A stretch of 64,000 nt of DNA from Leadbetterella sp964489955 (GTDB lineage Bacteria; Bacteroidota; Bacteroidia; Cytophagales; Spirosomataceae). The notes under the pieces were generated by a model that was not told the DNA's origin, ran no database searches, and worked only from the letters and a program-made list of their open reading frames with translations. The DNA is taken from positions 65,039 to 129,038 of the forward strand of contig CAZBAV010000005.1 of the NCBI GenBank assembly GCA_964489955.1. Reading direction: 5' to 3'. Shown here piece after piece: positions 1 to 9,153 of the stretch (position 1 is its first letter; each line of letters starts with the position of its first letter). The translations under genes and the position numbers were made by a program.

Positions 1-450
1 TGGATTGGTACGGCCGACATTAAGGATCTCTATATAAAAGCCGGCCTAAAGTCTACCAAACCTTACCTTTCTCTGCTCAACGATCTGATAACTAGGCAGG
101 TTTCTGTACGTCTTCTTTCTGCAAAAGAACCAGGTCCAGCCTTCCAAGAAGATTTTGACAAGTTCCCTCTCTTAATAAAACATCTAGAGCAAGCTGTTTG
201 TCCGCGAGTACATTTCAAGTTCTTTATTTTCGACCTCCACACGGTATATATTGGCTCAGCCAATCTCACCGGAGCGGGATTGGGGATGAAAAGTGAAAAC
301 CATCGCAATTTTGAAGCAGGCATCCTTACAGACGAGCCGGAGATTGTGACCCAAGTAATGTCCGATTTCGACAAGGTTTGGAACGGAAGTAAATGCCCCA
401 AATGCAAACGAAAGCAATACTGCCCCATTCCGATTAGTGAGATGTACTAA
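1..450 (+). CDS. phospholipase D-like protein, C-terminal part (5' end outside window)
   Basis: This frame is open from the first base to the TAA at 448-450 and gives the last 149 residues of a protein whose start lies outside the window. It contains one HKD-type catalytic half-site, H71-x-K73-x4-D78, followed about 10 residues later by GSANLTGAGLG and NHRNFEAG, the usual continuation of the phospholipase D/nuclease fold. The family cuts phosphodiester bonds in nucleic acids or lipids, and a full enzyme needs a second HKD site, which would lie in the missing part. The extreme C-terminus carries three clustered cysteines (CPKCKRKQYC), which might bind a metal; that is inference. Confidence in the fold is high, in substrate low. 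Confidence 0.8.
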   Translation, partial: WIGTADIKDLYIKAGLKSTKPYLSLLNDLITRQVSVRLLSAKEPGPAFQEDFDKFPLLIKHLEQAVCPRVHFKFFIFDLHTVYIGSANLTGAGLGMKSENHRNFEAGILTDEPEIVTQVMSDFDKVWNGSKCPKCKRKQYCPIPISEMY

Positions 451-585
451 AAATAAGGTTGTCAGACAAAGCCTGAAGCCCTATATTTAGCCTCCAGATT
501 GTGTTTGAAGAATCAGAGGTTAAGCGAAATATAAAGAACATAAAAGTATAATTCCCGTAATCTGCTGATTAATAATTTTTTGTAA

Positions 586-1395
586 ATGAGGTACACTCGT
601 AGGGAAATAATAAAATTACTTAATCTCGGTTTACTTTTTCAACTAACCAGTAGTTGTAAAGAAGATGAACCAACCTTGCCTGAACTAAGATTTGCAGTTG
701 CATCCGATGGACACTATGGCGAAGAAAACACCCCCTCAGACCAATATTATTCTGACTTAATCACTGCACTTACAAACAAACACAAGGTAACGCCCTTAAA
801 TTTTCTGGTTGTAAATGGAGACTTAGTTCATAGAAACAGCACCCAAAGGTTACCAAAGGTAAAAAGCTACCTGGATCAGCTCCCCTTTCCCTACTATGTT
901 ACACGTGGAAATCATGATCAGGTTACGGAATCGGAGTGGCAAGCGTTATGGGGGTATCAAACAAATCATGTAGTAAAACTAGCAGAGGCAACCTTAATTC
1001 TCTTGGATACCTCTAATGAAAACGGCTCATACGAATGTGGAAATCACAATTGGTTAGAAACGGTTTTACAAAACTCTGATCCGAACCTGCCCGTATTCAT
1101 ATTTATGCATATTCCTTATATCCGTAACTTATCGGGTACAGACATCTGTCTAGATATTCATTCTGTTGTAAGTAAATATTCTAATATCCGAGGCATATTC
1201 CACGGTCACGACCATAACCAGGATAGTACATACAAATTTAACCATCTCACATACTTATTTGATGGTCATTTCGGTAGCACTTGGGGTGTCCCCTATCGAG
1301 GGTTTAGACTAGTAGAGAGACAAAACCCCAACGAGTTTCTAACTTACCAGCAAGATTATGTTAATGACTTAAGGCTTAGGGAAACTATTTTCTAG
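586..1395 (+). CDS. calcineurin-like metallophosphoesterase, lipoprotein
   Basis: This 269-residue protein is a metallophosphoesterase. The two-metal site motifs are visible in order: D41-x-H43 (SDGHYG), NGD in VVNGDLVH, GNHD, a His in FMHIP and GHDH near the C-terminus. The N-terminus is basic, then hydrophobic, and ends in LTSSC, which looks like a lipobox with Cys24 as the lipid-bearing residue, so the enzyme probably faces the periplasm. Family members hydrolyse phosphomonoesters or diesters; the substrate cannot be read here. It stands alone between the PLD-like gene and the GH28 gene. The ATG at 586 is the start that gives the complete signal sequence. Confidence 0.85.
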   Translation: MRYTRREIIKLLNLGLLFQLTSSCKEDEPTLPELRFAVASDGHYGEENTPSDQYYSDLITALTNKHKVTPLNFLVVNGDLVHRNSTQRLPKVKSYLDQLPFPYYVTRGNHDQVTESEWQALWGYQTNHVVKLAEATLILLDTSNENGSYECGNHNWLETVLQNSDPNLPVFIFMHIPYIRNLSGTDICLDIHSVVSKYSNIRGIFHGHDHNQDSTYKFNHLTYLFDGHFGSTWGVPYRGFRLVERQNPNEFLTYQQDYVNDLRLRETIF

Positions 1396-1473
1396 AAAGC
1401 GATTTTTATAATAACCCCTAGTTCACTTCCTCTTTTATATAGGCAAACTACTTTCAGTTAGCGTCTCCTCAAA

Positions 1474-1546
1474 TCTGTATTTTCTGTACGGCAGACCGTT
1501 CTACTTTTTCAAATGGTCCGCTGACTTTAAAGGAAGAAATACAGAG
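1474..1546. repeat. imperfect 73-base inverted repeat (possible hairpin)
   Basis: TCTGTATTT at 1474-1482 pairs perfectly with AAATACAGA at 1538-1546, and the stem can extend inward by three pairs past a one-base bulge. Further inside, CAG and ACC blocks can pair with GGT and CTG blocks. It lies in the gap between the phosphoesterase and the GH28 gene. It could be a weak terminator or a structured leader; there is no good T-run. Confidence 0.35.
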
Positions 1547-1619
1547 ATAATCACGCTATACACTCGAAAAACAAAGAAGCTAGCCCTATATTTACATTTT
1601 CCCAACCTTCAAAACTACA

Positions 1620-2981
1620 ATGAAGTTAATCAAATACATTTGGCTCCTCTTGCCCTTTCTTATGAATTGTAAGCGACCCGCTCCTATCGTCTCCACTTAT
1701 CCTGAAGATGTCCAAAACAAAATATTGCGGTCTATAAAAGCACCTGAGATTTCTACCAAAATTATACTCCTCACCGACTATGGAGCGAAAGGTGACTCGC
1801 TCACCGATAATAAACCGGCATTTGACAAGGCTCTGGAAATGTGTAAGAACAACGGTGGCGGCCGTATTACCGTTACGCCTGGTATTTATCTCATAAATGG
1901 TCCCATACATTTACTGGATAATACCACTCTTGAACTCCAAAAAGGAGCGAAACTGGTTTTCGGAACGAACGAGCAAGACTACCTACCCCTTGTAAAAACT
2001 AGTTGGGAAGGAACTTTTCTTTACAATTACAGTCCGTTAATCTATGCTTATCAGGCGGAAAATGTCGCAATTGTTGGAGAAGGAGAAATTGATGGAAACG
2101 GTAAAGAGGGCTTTAGTAAATGGTACGATAAACAAAAGCCGGCACAGCTTCTTAGTCGCAAAATGAACAACGAAGACACTCCAGTCTCGGAAAGAGTGTT
2201 TGGAACCGGACACTTTTTAAGGCCTCATCTTATTCAGTTCTTCGAATGCCAAAACATTCTCATTGAAGGCGTCACCATCTCCAATTCTCCGTTTTGGTGC
2301 GTTCATTTTCTGAAATCTGAAAACATCACCGCCCGAAAAGTAAAGTTCAATGCCTTTAATAAAAACAATGACGGCTTTGACCCGGAATACTCCAGAAACA
2401 TCCTTATAGAAGATATAGACTTTAACAATGCTGACGACAACGTAGCCATAAAAGCCGGACGCGACCATGAAGGACGTAAAACCGGATTGTCTTCAGAAAA
2501 CATTATTGTGAGAAATTGTAGATTTAAGGGGCTACACGGCTTGGTTATAGGTAGCGAAATGGCAGCAGGAGTACAAAATGTTTTTGTAGAAAACTGCACC
2601 TATTCGGGTTACTGCAAACGTGGTATTTACCTAAAATCAAACCCCGACAGAGGTGGTTTTATCCGGAACATTTACATCCGGAACGTGTCACTTGGCCAAG
2701 TGGAAGATTGCATGTTTATTACATCCTTCTACCATGGAGAAGGAAAGGGCTTCGAAACCGACATAAACAACATCTTCGTTGATAGTCTCTCCTGTAAAAA
2801 CGCCAGTAATGCTGCTTTGGTGATACAGGGCTATCCCACCAAAAAAGTGAGAGATGTCTATTTTAACAACTTCAGGGTAGACGTGGCCGCCAAAGCATTA
2901 AGCCTAAGCCACACCGAAAACATTGTTTTTAATGATGTGGTTATTGGCGAAGAAGTTAAAGTTCCGTCGGCAGCGAAGTGA
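1620..2981 (+). CDS. glycoside hydrolase family 28 (polygalacturonase-like) lipoprotein
   Basis: The 453-residue protein has a short signal ending in FLMNC, giving a likely lipidated Cys17, then a pectate-lyase/GH28 entry motif (TDYGAKGDSLTDN, about residues 52-64) and a right-handed beta-helix. The GH28 catalytic set is present: NNDGFD with Asp251, ADD with Asp272/Asp273, His306 in LHG, and R334...K339 in RGIYLK. GH28 enzymes hydrolyse alpha-1,4 bonds in pectin-type polymers by inversion, so a role in cutting galacturonan or a rhamnogalacturonan-like glycan at the cell surface is likely. A Bacteroidota -7-like TATATTTA lies about 25 bases upstream. The exact substrate is not visible. It is not part of a Sus-type locus here. 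Confidence 0.88.
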   Translation: MKLIKYIWLLLPFLMNCKRPAPIVSTYPEDVQNKILRSIKAPEISTKIILLTDYGAKGDSLTDNKPAFDKALEMCKNNGGGRITVTPGIYLINGPIHLLDNTTLELQKGAKLVFGTNEQDYLPLVKTSWEGTFLYNYSPLIYAYQAENVAIVGEGEIDGNGKEGFSKWYDKQKPAQLLSRKMNNEDTPVSERVFGTGHFLRPHLIQFFECQNILIEGVTISNSPFWCVHFLKSENITARKVKFNAFNKNNDGFDPEYSRNILIEDIDFNNADDNVAIKAGRDHEGRKTGLSSENIIVRNCRFKGLHGLVIGSEMAAGVQNVFVENCTYSGYCKRGIYLKSNPDRGGFIRNIYIRNVSLGQVEDCMFITSFYHGEGKGFETDINNIFVDSLSCKNASNAALVIQGYPTKKVRDVYFNNFRVDVAAKALSLSHTENIVFNDVVIGEEVKVPSAAK

Positions 2982-3046
2982 GATGATTCATACAAATGAA
3001 CCATTTCAAATTATTTACTTCAATTTTGGGCTGCCACAAAAAAACT

Positions 3047-3079
3047 AAAGGTTACCTCAAGTCTTTAGAGGTAACCTTT
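3047..3079. terminator. bidirectional stem-loop terminator
   Basis: AAAGGTTACCTC at 3047-3058 pairs perfectly with GAGGTAACCTTT at 3068-3079 across a 9-base loop. It lies between the convergent GH28 gene and the LOG gene. A-rich sequence on the left gives a U-run for the minus-strand transcript. Confidence 0.75.
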
Positions 3080-3104
3080 CAAGTAATTTCGGTATTCTGG
3101 TAAA

Positions 3105-3827
3105 CTATTTCTTACCAAAACGAGGCTCTCCAAGAATCGCACTTGGTCTTAATTTTAAGCCAAACTTGTTATATGTGTTATTCTTGATGTACTCTACCGC
3201 CTCATCCATGGAGTCGGTTACTAAATATAGCTTTTCATCACCCGGAGAGATCGTTTTTTCTCCCAGCATAAGATTGGCATGCTCAACAAGGTTCTTATGA
3301 AACTCTGTGCCAAAAACTACTACAGGAAACTTCTCTATTTTACCTGTTTGAATAAGCGTAAGAGCTTCATAAAACTCATCTAATGTTCCAAATCCTCCCG
3401 GACAAATCACAAAAGCATATGAATATTTTACCAAAAGCGTCTTACGGACAAAAAAGTACTTAAAGTCTACGTACTTATCTAAATACGGATTGGAGTGTTG
3501 CTCATGTGGCAGCTCAATATTACAAGCTACAGACATTCCACCAGCATCTTTTGCTCCACGGTTGGCAGCTTCCATTATTCCCGGGCCTCCGCCTGTCATG
3601 ATAGTAAAACCTAATTTTGAAATCCTGGCTGAAAGCTCCCGAGCGTCTTTATAATGCTGATTATTCTCATCAAACCTTGCCGAGCCAAACACCGTAACAC
3701 AAGGTCCTACAAAGTGTAGACCTCTGAAACCTCTTATAAATTCCCTGAATACATCCCATGCGTATGCCAAATCTTTCCATCTTGAGCGTGGACCTACTAA
3801 AAATCTTGATTCTGAGTTGTTGATCAT
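3105..3827 (-). CDS. LOG family protein (cytokinin-type phosphoribohydrolase fold)
   Basis: This 240-residue protein belongs to the LOG (Lonely Guy) / TIGR00730 family. The Rossmann-like nucleotide-binding motifs are MTGGGPGIMEAANRGA and CPGGFGTLDEFYEAL, the latter being the diagnostic PGGxGTxxE signature. Family enzymes release the base from nucleoside 5'-monophosphates such as AMP or cytokinin ribotides. It is somewhat longer than the about 190-residue short form and starts with a basic stretch, as in the type that bacterial annotations call TIGR00730. The start codon overlaps the stop of the upstream ceramidase-like gene by four bases (ATGA), so the two are probably co-translated. Confidence 0.88.
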   Translation of the reverse strand: MINNSESRFLVGPRSRWKDLAYAWDVFREFIRGFRGLHFVGPCVTVFGSARFDENNQHYKDARELSARISKLGFTIMTGGGPGIMEAANRGAKDAGGMSVACNIELPHEQHSNPYLDKYVDFKYFFVRKTLLVKYSYAFVICPGGFGTLDEFYEALTLIQTGKIEKFPVVVFGTEFHKNLVEHANLMLGEKTISPGDEKLYLVTDSMDEAVEYIKNNTYNKFGLKLRPSAILGEPRFGKK

Positions 3828-5377
3828 TTTTGCTTTCTTATTTGTTCAATTGCTTTTTTATAAATTATTGGACCTGTTTCCGGCCCTACTGAGTTTACCT
3901 CTCCGTACGGGGCTTTGTCTCTTCCGTATGTATAGGGTGCTTTGGTGTCCCATTGTGACTTTGGTAGAATATACCCAATCTCATCATTGGCCAGCCCCAA
4001 GACCCATTTATATTCTGCCTGCATCACTTCTCTTATGGGTGGAGTTTCTACCGGTGGTATTCCAAAATCTGCCCCTTCCGGGCTTTCTACTCCGCCATTC
4101 ACTATTTCAGGATAAATTTCACCCGGAATAAGCACCATCTGTACATCAGAAAAGCCAATTACGCCCACCTCCGTTTTAAACTTTCCCCAAGAGCTAAATC
4201 CACCTCGGTCTAAAACGCCTAAGTGCACGCCCAAGCGAAAAAGCTTATTTTTAAGAGGAATTTCGAAAGATTGTGCATGAACGGATATACCCGTTGAGTT
4301 TTGGGCGTTCTCGGACTTTTCCAAAGCACCTAACGCGTGGTAAGCCAACTCTAAACCTTGCATTTCTGCTTTCTTAAAATCAGCTGTTAAATACTCCACT
4401 GAGTCCAGAGCCGATGTGAATGCAAACCGATCGTTAGTAGTCATTAGTCCACCAACAGCACCCGTTAAATAAACGCAAATCCCGCCCAAGCCATCTTTTA
4501 CTTTTTTTCCATTCACAAAAACCCCTTTTTCCATTCCTTCTCTTACATAATGGGGGAAATCTGACGTAATCAATAGATTCTTGCTCCAAAGTGTTTCGGG
4601 GTGGTTACCCCAATTAACGACAGTTCCTAGAGTCTCTCCATTCTCTTCGTCAATGGCTTGCAAAACATATAAACCTGGGTCCAGCACAAAGGGCTGGCGA
4701 GTATCGTTTACCAAATGGATAGCCGAAGTTAAATCTTCAGCAAACTTAAACGTAGCAGGTCTGGCTTTTTCGGCAGCTTCTTTGATTGATTCTACCGCTT
4801 GCTTTTTAACATAAGCAAGCCACTCTTTGTTAACTCCCGACTTCAAGGGACTTTTACCCCACATACCTATCACATCTGGAGCTTCGTGGTTGTGCGTATT
4901 ACAAATTACAGCATAATCTATGCCTAAATCTTCAGGGATTTCTTTACGGATATCAATCGTATGACTATATGCCAAGCCAATAACATCCACAGAAACTATA
5001 GCAATCTTTGTGATTCCGTCATCAATATAAACGGTTCTCGCCCAAAGGTCATCATGCACGCCATTTGCCGGTCGCTTACTATGAAATCCCGCAATCCAGT
5101 AGGCATCAAACTTTCCGTTTCCATTATTATCTTGATAAGGTTCCCCTTTATCGTATGTAGCATTGCCGTTGGTGTCAGTCCACGTGTCTACCACATCCGG
5201 AGTGATTTTTTTGGCAGAAAAACCTACTTTGTATTTTACCTGGTCTTTGCCAGAAACGGCTAAGTTCATCTCATAGCCTTTATGCTTACCAACTCCATTA
5301 TAAAACATAAAACCAACAAGGAACACCAGAGCGAATCCCAATACTTTTAACATGGAAAAAAATACTTTTTTTATCAT
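3824..5377 (-). CDS. neutral ceramidase-like N-terminal domain protein, membrane-anchored
   Basis: This 517-residue protein starts with one hydrophobic anchor (about residues 8-26) and then resembles the N-terminal hydrolase domain of neutral/alkaline non-lysosomal ceramidases. Likely metal-binding histidines occur in CNTHNHEAPDVIG and WGNHPETLW. An acidic DTNGNATYDKGEP...DNNGNGKFD segment (about residues 68-95) looks like a pair of calcium-binding EF-hand/dockerin-type loops. The catalytic-serine motif of true ceramidases (GDVSPN) is not found; the matching place reads LTGAVGGLMTTND. The true substrate may therefore not be ceramide. It overlaps the downstream LOG gene by four bases. Function as a periplasmic metal-dependent amidase/hydrolase is inference. 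Confidence 0.7.
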   Translation of the reverse strand: MIKKVFFSMLKVLGFALVFLVGFMFYNGVGKHKGYEMNLAVSGKDQVKYKVGFSAKKITPDVVDTWTDTNGNATYDKGEPYQDNNGNGKFDAYWIAGFHSKRPANGVHDDLWARTVYIDDGITKIAIVSVDVIGLAYSHTIDIRKEIPEDLGIDYAVICNTHNHEAPDVIGMWGKSPLKSGVNKEWLAYVKKQAVESIKEAAEKARPATFKFAEDLTSAIHLVNDTRQPFVLDPGLYVLQAIDEENGETLGTVVNWGNHPETLWSKNLLITSDFPHYVREGMEKGVFVNGKKVKDGLGGICVYLTGAVGGLMTTNDRFAFTSALDSVEYLTADFKKAEMQGLELAYHALGALEKSENAQNSTGISVHAQSFEIPLKNKLFRLGVHLGVLDRGGFSSWGKFKTEVGVIGFSDVQMVLIPGEIYPEIVNGGVESPEGADFGIPPVETPPIREVMQAEYKWVLGLANDEIGYILPKSQWDTKAPYTYGRDKAPYGEVNSVGPETGPIIYKKAIEQIRKQK

Positions 5378-5828
5378 ATTTATCTAAGGCCAGACCTCAA
5401 AAATAACAGGAAACAACCAAAAAACAATAGTTCAAGAATCCCAATGGGTTGAATAAACAAAGTGTCAGCCCTCTATACTGTTAAGTATAATTCTTATTAT
5501 TTAGATAAATTAAAGGTGGTTCATAAATGCCAAATCTCCAATTGGGCTGATTGCATAAACCTTGGATTAAGCTCAGAACGTAATATCAAAACTCAGCTGA
5601 ATTTTCACACTTTGGCTATTCATAAACTTTTCTTGAAGTTTACAATGACCAGACCGAGGAACGCACTTTCTGACCTCTTCCATATCAAGAAAAAGCACTA
5701 ATTAGTACCAATAAGATTTGGGAGAAAAAGCCGGACTACCGACCTAACAAATGCTGTTTTATCCGGACACAAAAGGCTTGAAAGTCCCATTTTTGATGCC
5801 AAACCACAAGGCTTCTAACTTGTTCTCA
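5378..5828. other. gene-free stretch
   Basis: The 451 bases between the ceramidase-like gene and the T9SS cargo gene hold no convincing gene. A 79-codon plus-strand ORF (5462-5701) has no homology I recognise, no promoter and atypical composition. TTCAA...TTGAA arms around CCCAATGGG near 5431-5455 form a small palindrome of unknown meaning. The stretch probably contains the promoter of the minus-strand ceramidase-like gene. Confidence 0.5.
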
Positions 5829-8800
5829 TCACTTCTTAATGAGTCTAAAAGTAGATGAGCTTGAGGGGTTTGATACATTTATGAGGTAAATGCCCTCTCT
5901 GAAATCGCTTACGTTTAATTTATTGGGTAAAGTAAGTTCTTGCTCGCTCAGTTGCTTTCCTTCCGTGTTAAAAACCCTAACCGTGTATTTATTGTCACTT
6001 GTAGAACTCGACGTAATGTTTAAAAAGTCTGATGTTGGGTTGGGGAAATAGGAAAAGTTTATGGTTGGATTTTCGCTGGCTAATAAAAGTCCCACTTCAT
6101 CTGAAACATCCTTAACTTCACGACTTGATAGCTTATAGAGTTGGTATCCCTTCTTGTCTGAAAAGCCTATACTAAAGACATTGTTCTTAAAACTAAACAC
6201 CTTTTTATACTTCTCAATTGACGAATTTTTTGAATGAGCATATTCCTCTTTTAGGTCTTCGCTATATCTAGGACTAAAGTAAACTTTCAATCCGGAAACA
6301 CTAGAATCGACATAGAAGAAACTGTCTCCATTAATAAGCGGAGAATAGCAATTTTGAACATTGGTTTTAATCTTCTTTACAGTTTTACTCTCACGGTTTA
6401 TCTCTACAATATCATAGCCTGTAGTCTGTCCCTTTTTCTTAACTTGAAGCAAATCCTTTCCCTTACTCAAAACAGCCTGTAAGTCCGTATATTCCTCCAA
6501 GTTTCCCTTAAAGTCTGTAATTGATAAATCCTCTGCGTTAAAGTAGTAAATTTTATCATCAAGATGAGATTTAAAGTAATGACTATCGGCCCTATGAAAA
6601 TTAATATTTTGATTAGCTTTAAAATGGTATTTCGTCTTTAGAGTTCCATTTTCTAAGGTTTTAAAGTAGTAGTTTAGATTTTCCTTTCCATATCCTACAA
6701 AAGCATACTTTTCTTCTATAAACCAATTGTTTTCGGTTTCGGGGTTATACAAAACCGAATGGTAGCCTCCTAATCTTTTTTCTTCTGTTTCTTTAGATGT
6801 TAGGTCATACGTTATGAGGTTTGTTTCTCCCTGTTTTGTCCAAGTGCCTATTAACTTATTTTCTTTGATTGTTAAAGCTGAAAAAGCATCCGGCAACCTA
6901 TTTATTTCAAGCATTTCATATGTGTCAGATTCTGTGTTAAACAAGTAAGCTTTAGAGTCCAGCACAAAGAAAAGAGTATCTTTTGATGCTTTATAAAAGG
7001 TTACGTATGCCTTAGGTTTCCCACTTATTACGAGCTTAAAACTTTGGTCATTCTCCATTATTTCAAAACCACTCTCCGTTAAGAGGTAATACCTGTCTCC
7101 TTCCTTCCGAGCATACAAAACTCCTTCTTTTAAGATTTTTTCTGTTACGCCATTATACTTTAGTAGCCTTTTGTTTTTTAGACTCAAAATGCTATCATCA
7201 GACCAGACATCAATCAATTCACCAGTTAATAGTACGCTCTTTTGAGAGAAATCCGTTTTTATATAGTAACCCAATCCACTTATCTGAAAATCGCCGTTTA
7301 CTGTTTTCTGCACTTTAGGTTTCCTTAAACTACTCAACTGGCGAGACGAAGCTTCCAAATAAGACAAGTCGCCAGTTTTCAAATCATAGGCGTAAAGAAA
7401 CAGTCCATATATATTTAAAGTATCTATGATACCATCCACAGCTAGGAGGTGTTTGTCTTCACATTCTATAACCTCCACATTCCTTATGTTACGAAAAATG
7501 TCAAAAATCTCATGTTCTTTACTACTTGATCCTCTCCCATTGAAAGTACTGATTCTACTTTTTCCCCCTTTAGGATGAATCATGTACAAAACATCCTTTG
7601 TCTGTACTAATTTATCATAAGACAAGCTCTCATAAGCCACATCGGCTTTTTTCTCTCTGGTAAAGCTAGGTTCTCCAATTGTTCTGAAATATTCTTTGGA
7701 CTCATCCAACAAAGTTGATGTTTCAGAATCAAAATAACCACTACTTGTTTTTACAAAAGTCCTTGGGTCATAAGCGGTTTCCAATAGTTTAAAGTTCTCT
7801 GTTTTTGTATCAAATAGGAATGTTTTAAACTTAAAACCTTGCTGTCTGTTTGGGTACACTATCACGTTCCCTTCTTGTGCTTCTAAATGAAAACCCATAG
7901 TTCCCATGGTGTTAGAGAACATAAAAAGATCTTTATTAAGCAAAATGTTAGCATCAGAAAAACTAAGATCTCCTGAAATTAAGTTCAACTGAAATAATTT
8001 CAGGTTTGACTCTTGAACAGACTCTTCTTCGAATTTCATTGCATCATTTCCAATAAAATAAAGGTATTTACCCAAATGCAAATAATTAGAGTAGTTAAAC
8101 AAGCTGGGTGACATATAAGCCACTGCCGAATACCTAGTATAAGTATTTACTGTATTTGTTTTAAAGGGAATCCGCTCATTATTTCTTAAATGATTTATTA
8201 CTATTTCTTTATCTTTCTTTCCGCTCCGATTACTATAAATTTCTACCCATTGATTACTTACTTCAAAATACTGCAGATTATCCATTCCGTCTACCTTGTC
8301 TGGAAAATTCGTTAATTTCCCATCTTCTAAGAGAAATTGTTCTTTAATATCAGAATTTCCTTCTCTCGTTCTTATAAGAAATCCTTTACCTAGTGACAAA
8401 ACATCAGTCACTTTTTTATTTTGAAAATCAGGAAATTCTATGAACACGCCCTCCTTACTGAAGAGCCCGTGTGTAATTTCATTGCTCCCATATTTCTTTC
8501 CACTAAAGTATAAATGACTGAACCGATATGTCCAAAAAGTAGTATCCACCGAATGAAAAAGTGGCTCAAACATCGGCTTATTTACCTTACTAAATGAATA
8601 GCGTAAGATGGTCGAATCTCTGGTTCTATAATCCCAATTAGTGGTTATAAACCAAGAAAAATTAACATCCTTTATTGTTTCAATTTCGGTAAACTGTTCT
8701 TTAAATACATCAATATGATAAAAAGTGGCTCCTGTCCTGCCATCTGGTGGTCCTGCTATCGCTCTATAAGCATAAATCTCATTTTCCTGTACAAAAAACA

Positions 8801-9038
8801 TGTATGGAGATTCAAGTTTAGGAAGCCTTACTATTGTGGTTAAAGTGTCTTTTTTTATGTCATACTTCTTTATCTCATTATCCTGCCCAAAAAACATCTT
8901 TTCAGAATCCTCTTTAAGAAGATTTAGGGAAGAAGCTTGGGGCCAATAATACACGCTATCAAAATCTGTAATCTGCTCTTGAGCTTTCAGAGAAAATCCA
9001 GACAAGAAGATTAAAGTTATTATAAGTGGTTTTTTCAT
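5829..9038 (-). CDS. large secreted protein with T9SS type A C-terminal sorting domain
   Basis: The 1069-residue product begins with a typical signal peptide (KKPLIITLIFLSGFSLKAQ) and ends with a type IX secretion sorting domain: FSYFPNPTSDFLNI, then VRVFNTEGKQL, then FREGIYLINV and FRLIKK. It should therefore cross the outer membrane by the type IX system and be released or attached to the surface. The middle is a long all-beta region with repeated DTLxFV-, YxLxxES- and LLxYDLKTG-like strands, suggesting a beta-propeller-like body that resembles ELKxxDGT-type or WD-like repeats only loosely. No catalytic motif is visible. It stands alone, divergent from the PNGase F gene. The function of the body is unknown. 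Confidence 0.85.
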   Translation of the reverse strand: MKKPLIITLIFLSGFSLKAQEQITDFDSVYYWPQASSLNLLKEDSEKMFFGQDNEIKKYDIKKDTLTTIVRLPKLESPYMFFVQENEIYAYRAIAGPPDGRTGATFYHIDVFKEQFTEIETIKDVNFSWFITTNWDYRTRDSTILRYSFSKVNKPMFEPLFHSVDTTFWTYRFSHLYFSGKKYGSNEITHGLFSKEGVFIEFPDFQNKKVTDVLSLGKGFLIRTREGNSDIKEQFLLEDGKLTNFPDKVDGMDNLQYFEVSNQWVEIYSNRSGKKDKEIVINHLRNNERIPFKTNTVNTYTRYSAVAYMSPSLFNYSNYLHLGKYLYFIGNDAMKFEEESVQESNLKLFQLNLISGDLSFSDANILLNKDLFMFSNTMGTMGFHLEAQEGNVIVYPNRQQGFKFKTFLFDTKTENFKLLETAYDPRTFVKTSSGYFDSETSTLLDESKEYFRTIGEPSFTREKKADVAYESLSYDKLVQTKDVLYMIHPKGGKSRISTFNGRGSSSKEHEIFDIFRNIRNVEVIECEDKHLLAVDGIIDTLNIYGLFLYAYDLKTGDLSYLEASSRQLSSLRKPKVQKTVNGDFQISGLGYYIKTDFSQKSVLLTGELIDVWSDDSILSLKNKRLLKYNGVTEKILKEGVLYARKEGDRYYLLTESGFEIMENDQSFKLVISGKPKAYVTFYKASKDTLFFVLDSKAYLFNTESDTYEMLEINRLPDAFSALTIKENKLIGTWTKQGETNLITYDLTSKETEEKRLGGYHSVLYNPETENNWFIEEKYAFVGYGKENLNYYFKTLENGTLKTKYHFKANQNINFHRADSHYFKSHLDDKIYYFNAEDLSITDFKGNLEEYTDLQAVLSKGKDLLQVKKKGQTTGYDIVEINRESKTVKKIKTNVQNCYSPLINGDSFFYVDSSVSGLKVYFSPRYSEDLKEEYAHSKNSSIEKYKKVFSFKNNVFSIGFSDKKGYQLYKLSSREVKDVSDEVGLLLASENPTINFSYFPNPTSDFLNITSSSTSDNKYTVRVFNTEGKQLSEQELTLPNKLNVSDFREGIYLINVSNPSSSSTFRLIKK

Positions 9039-9060
9039 TTTTGCAGTTATTTTAGAGAAT

Positions 9061-9068
9061 CAAAATTA
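9061..9068 (-). promoter_or_regulatory. -7 element (TAATTTTG) of the T9SS cargo gene
   Basis: Read on the minus strand this is TAATTTTG, a full match to the Bacteroidota -7 consensus TAnnTTTG, 23 bases upstream of the start codon at 9038. No good TTTG -33 element is seen at the usual 19-base spacing. Confidence 0.55.
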
Positions 9069-9120
9069 AGTGAAAAGCGACAGAAAAATTCTCTATACTT
9101 AGTTAAAGGTCAAAAACTTC

Positions 9121-9128
9121 TATCTTTG
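9121..9128 (+). promoter_or_regulatory. -7 element (TATCTTTG) of the PNGase F gene
   Basis: TATCTTTG matches TAnnTTTG exactly and lies 25 bases before the ATG at 9154. The -33 position has only CTTA, so the promoter may be weak or need an activator. It is divergent from the T9SS cargo gene promoter. Confidence 0.6.
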
Positions 9129-9153
9129 TCTAATCAACTTAATCTAAAAACAA

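Noticed and set aside
63..428. Minus-strand ORF of 121 codons
   Set aside because: It is the antisense of the continuous PLD-like frame, which shows a real catalytic motif; the antisense frame has no recognisable motif.
5462..5701. Plus-strand 79-codon ORF in the gap
   Set aside because: No homology seen, no promoter, no signal and atypical composition.
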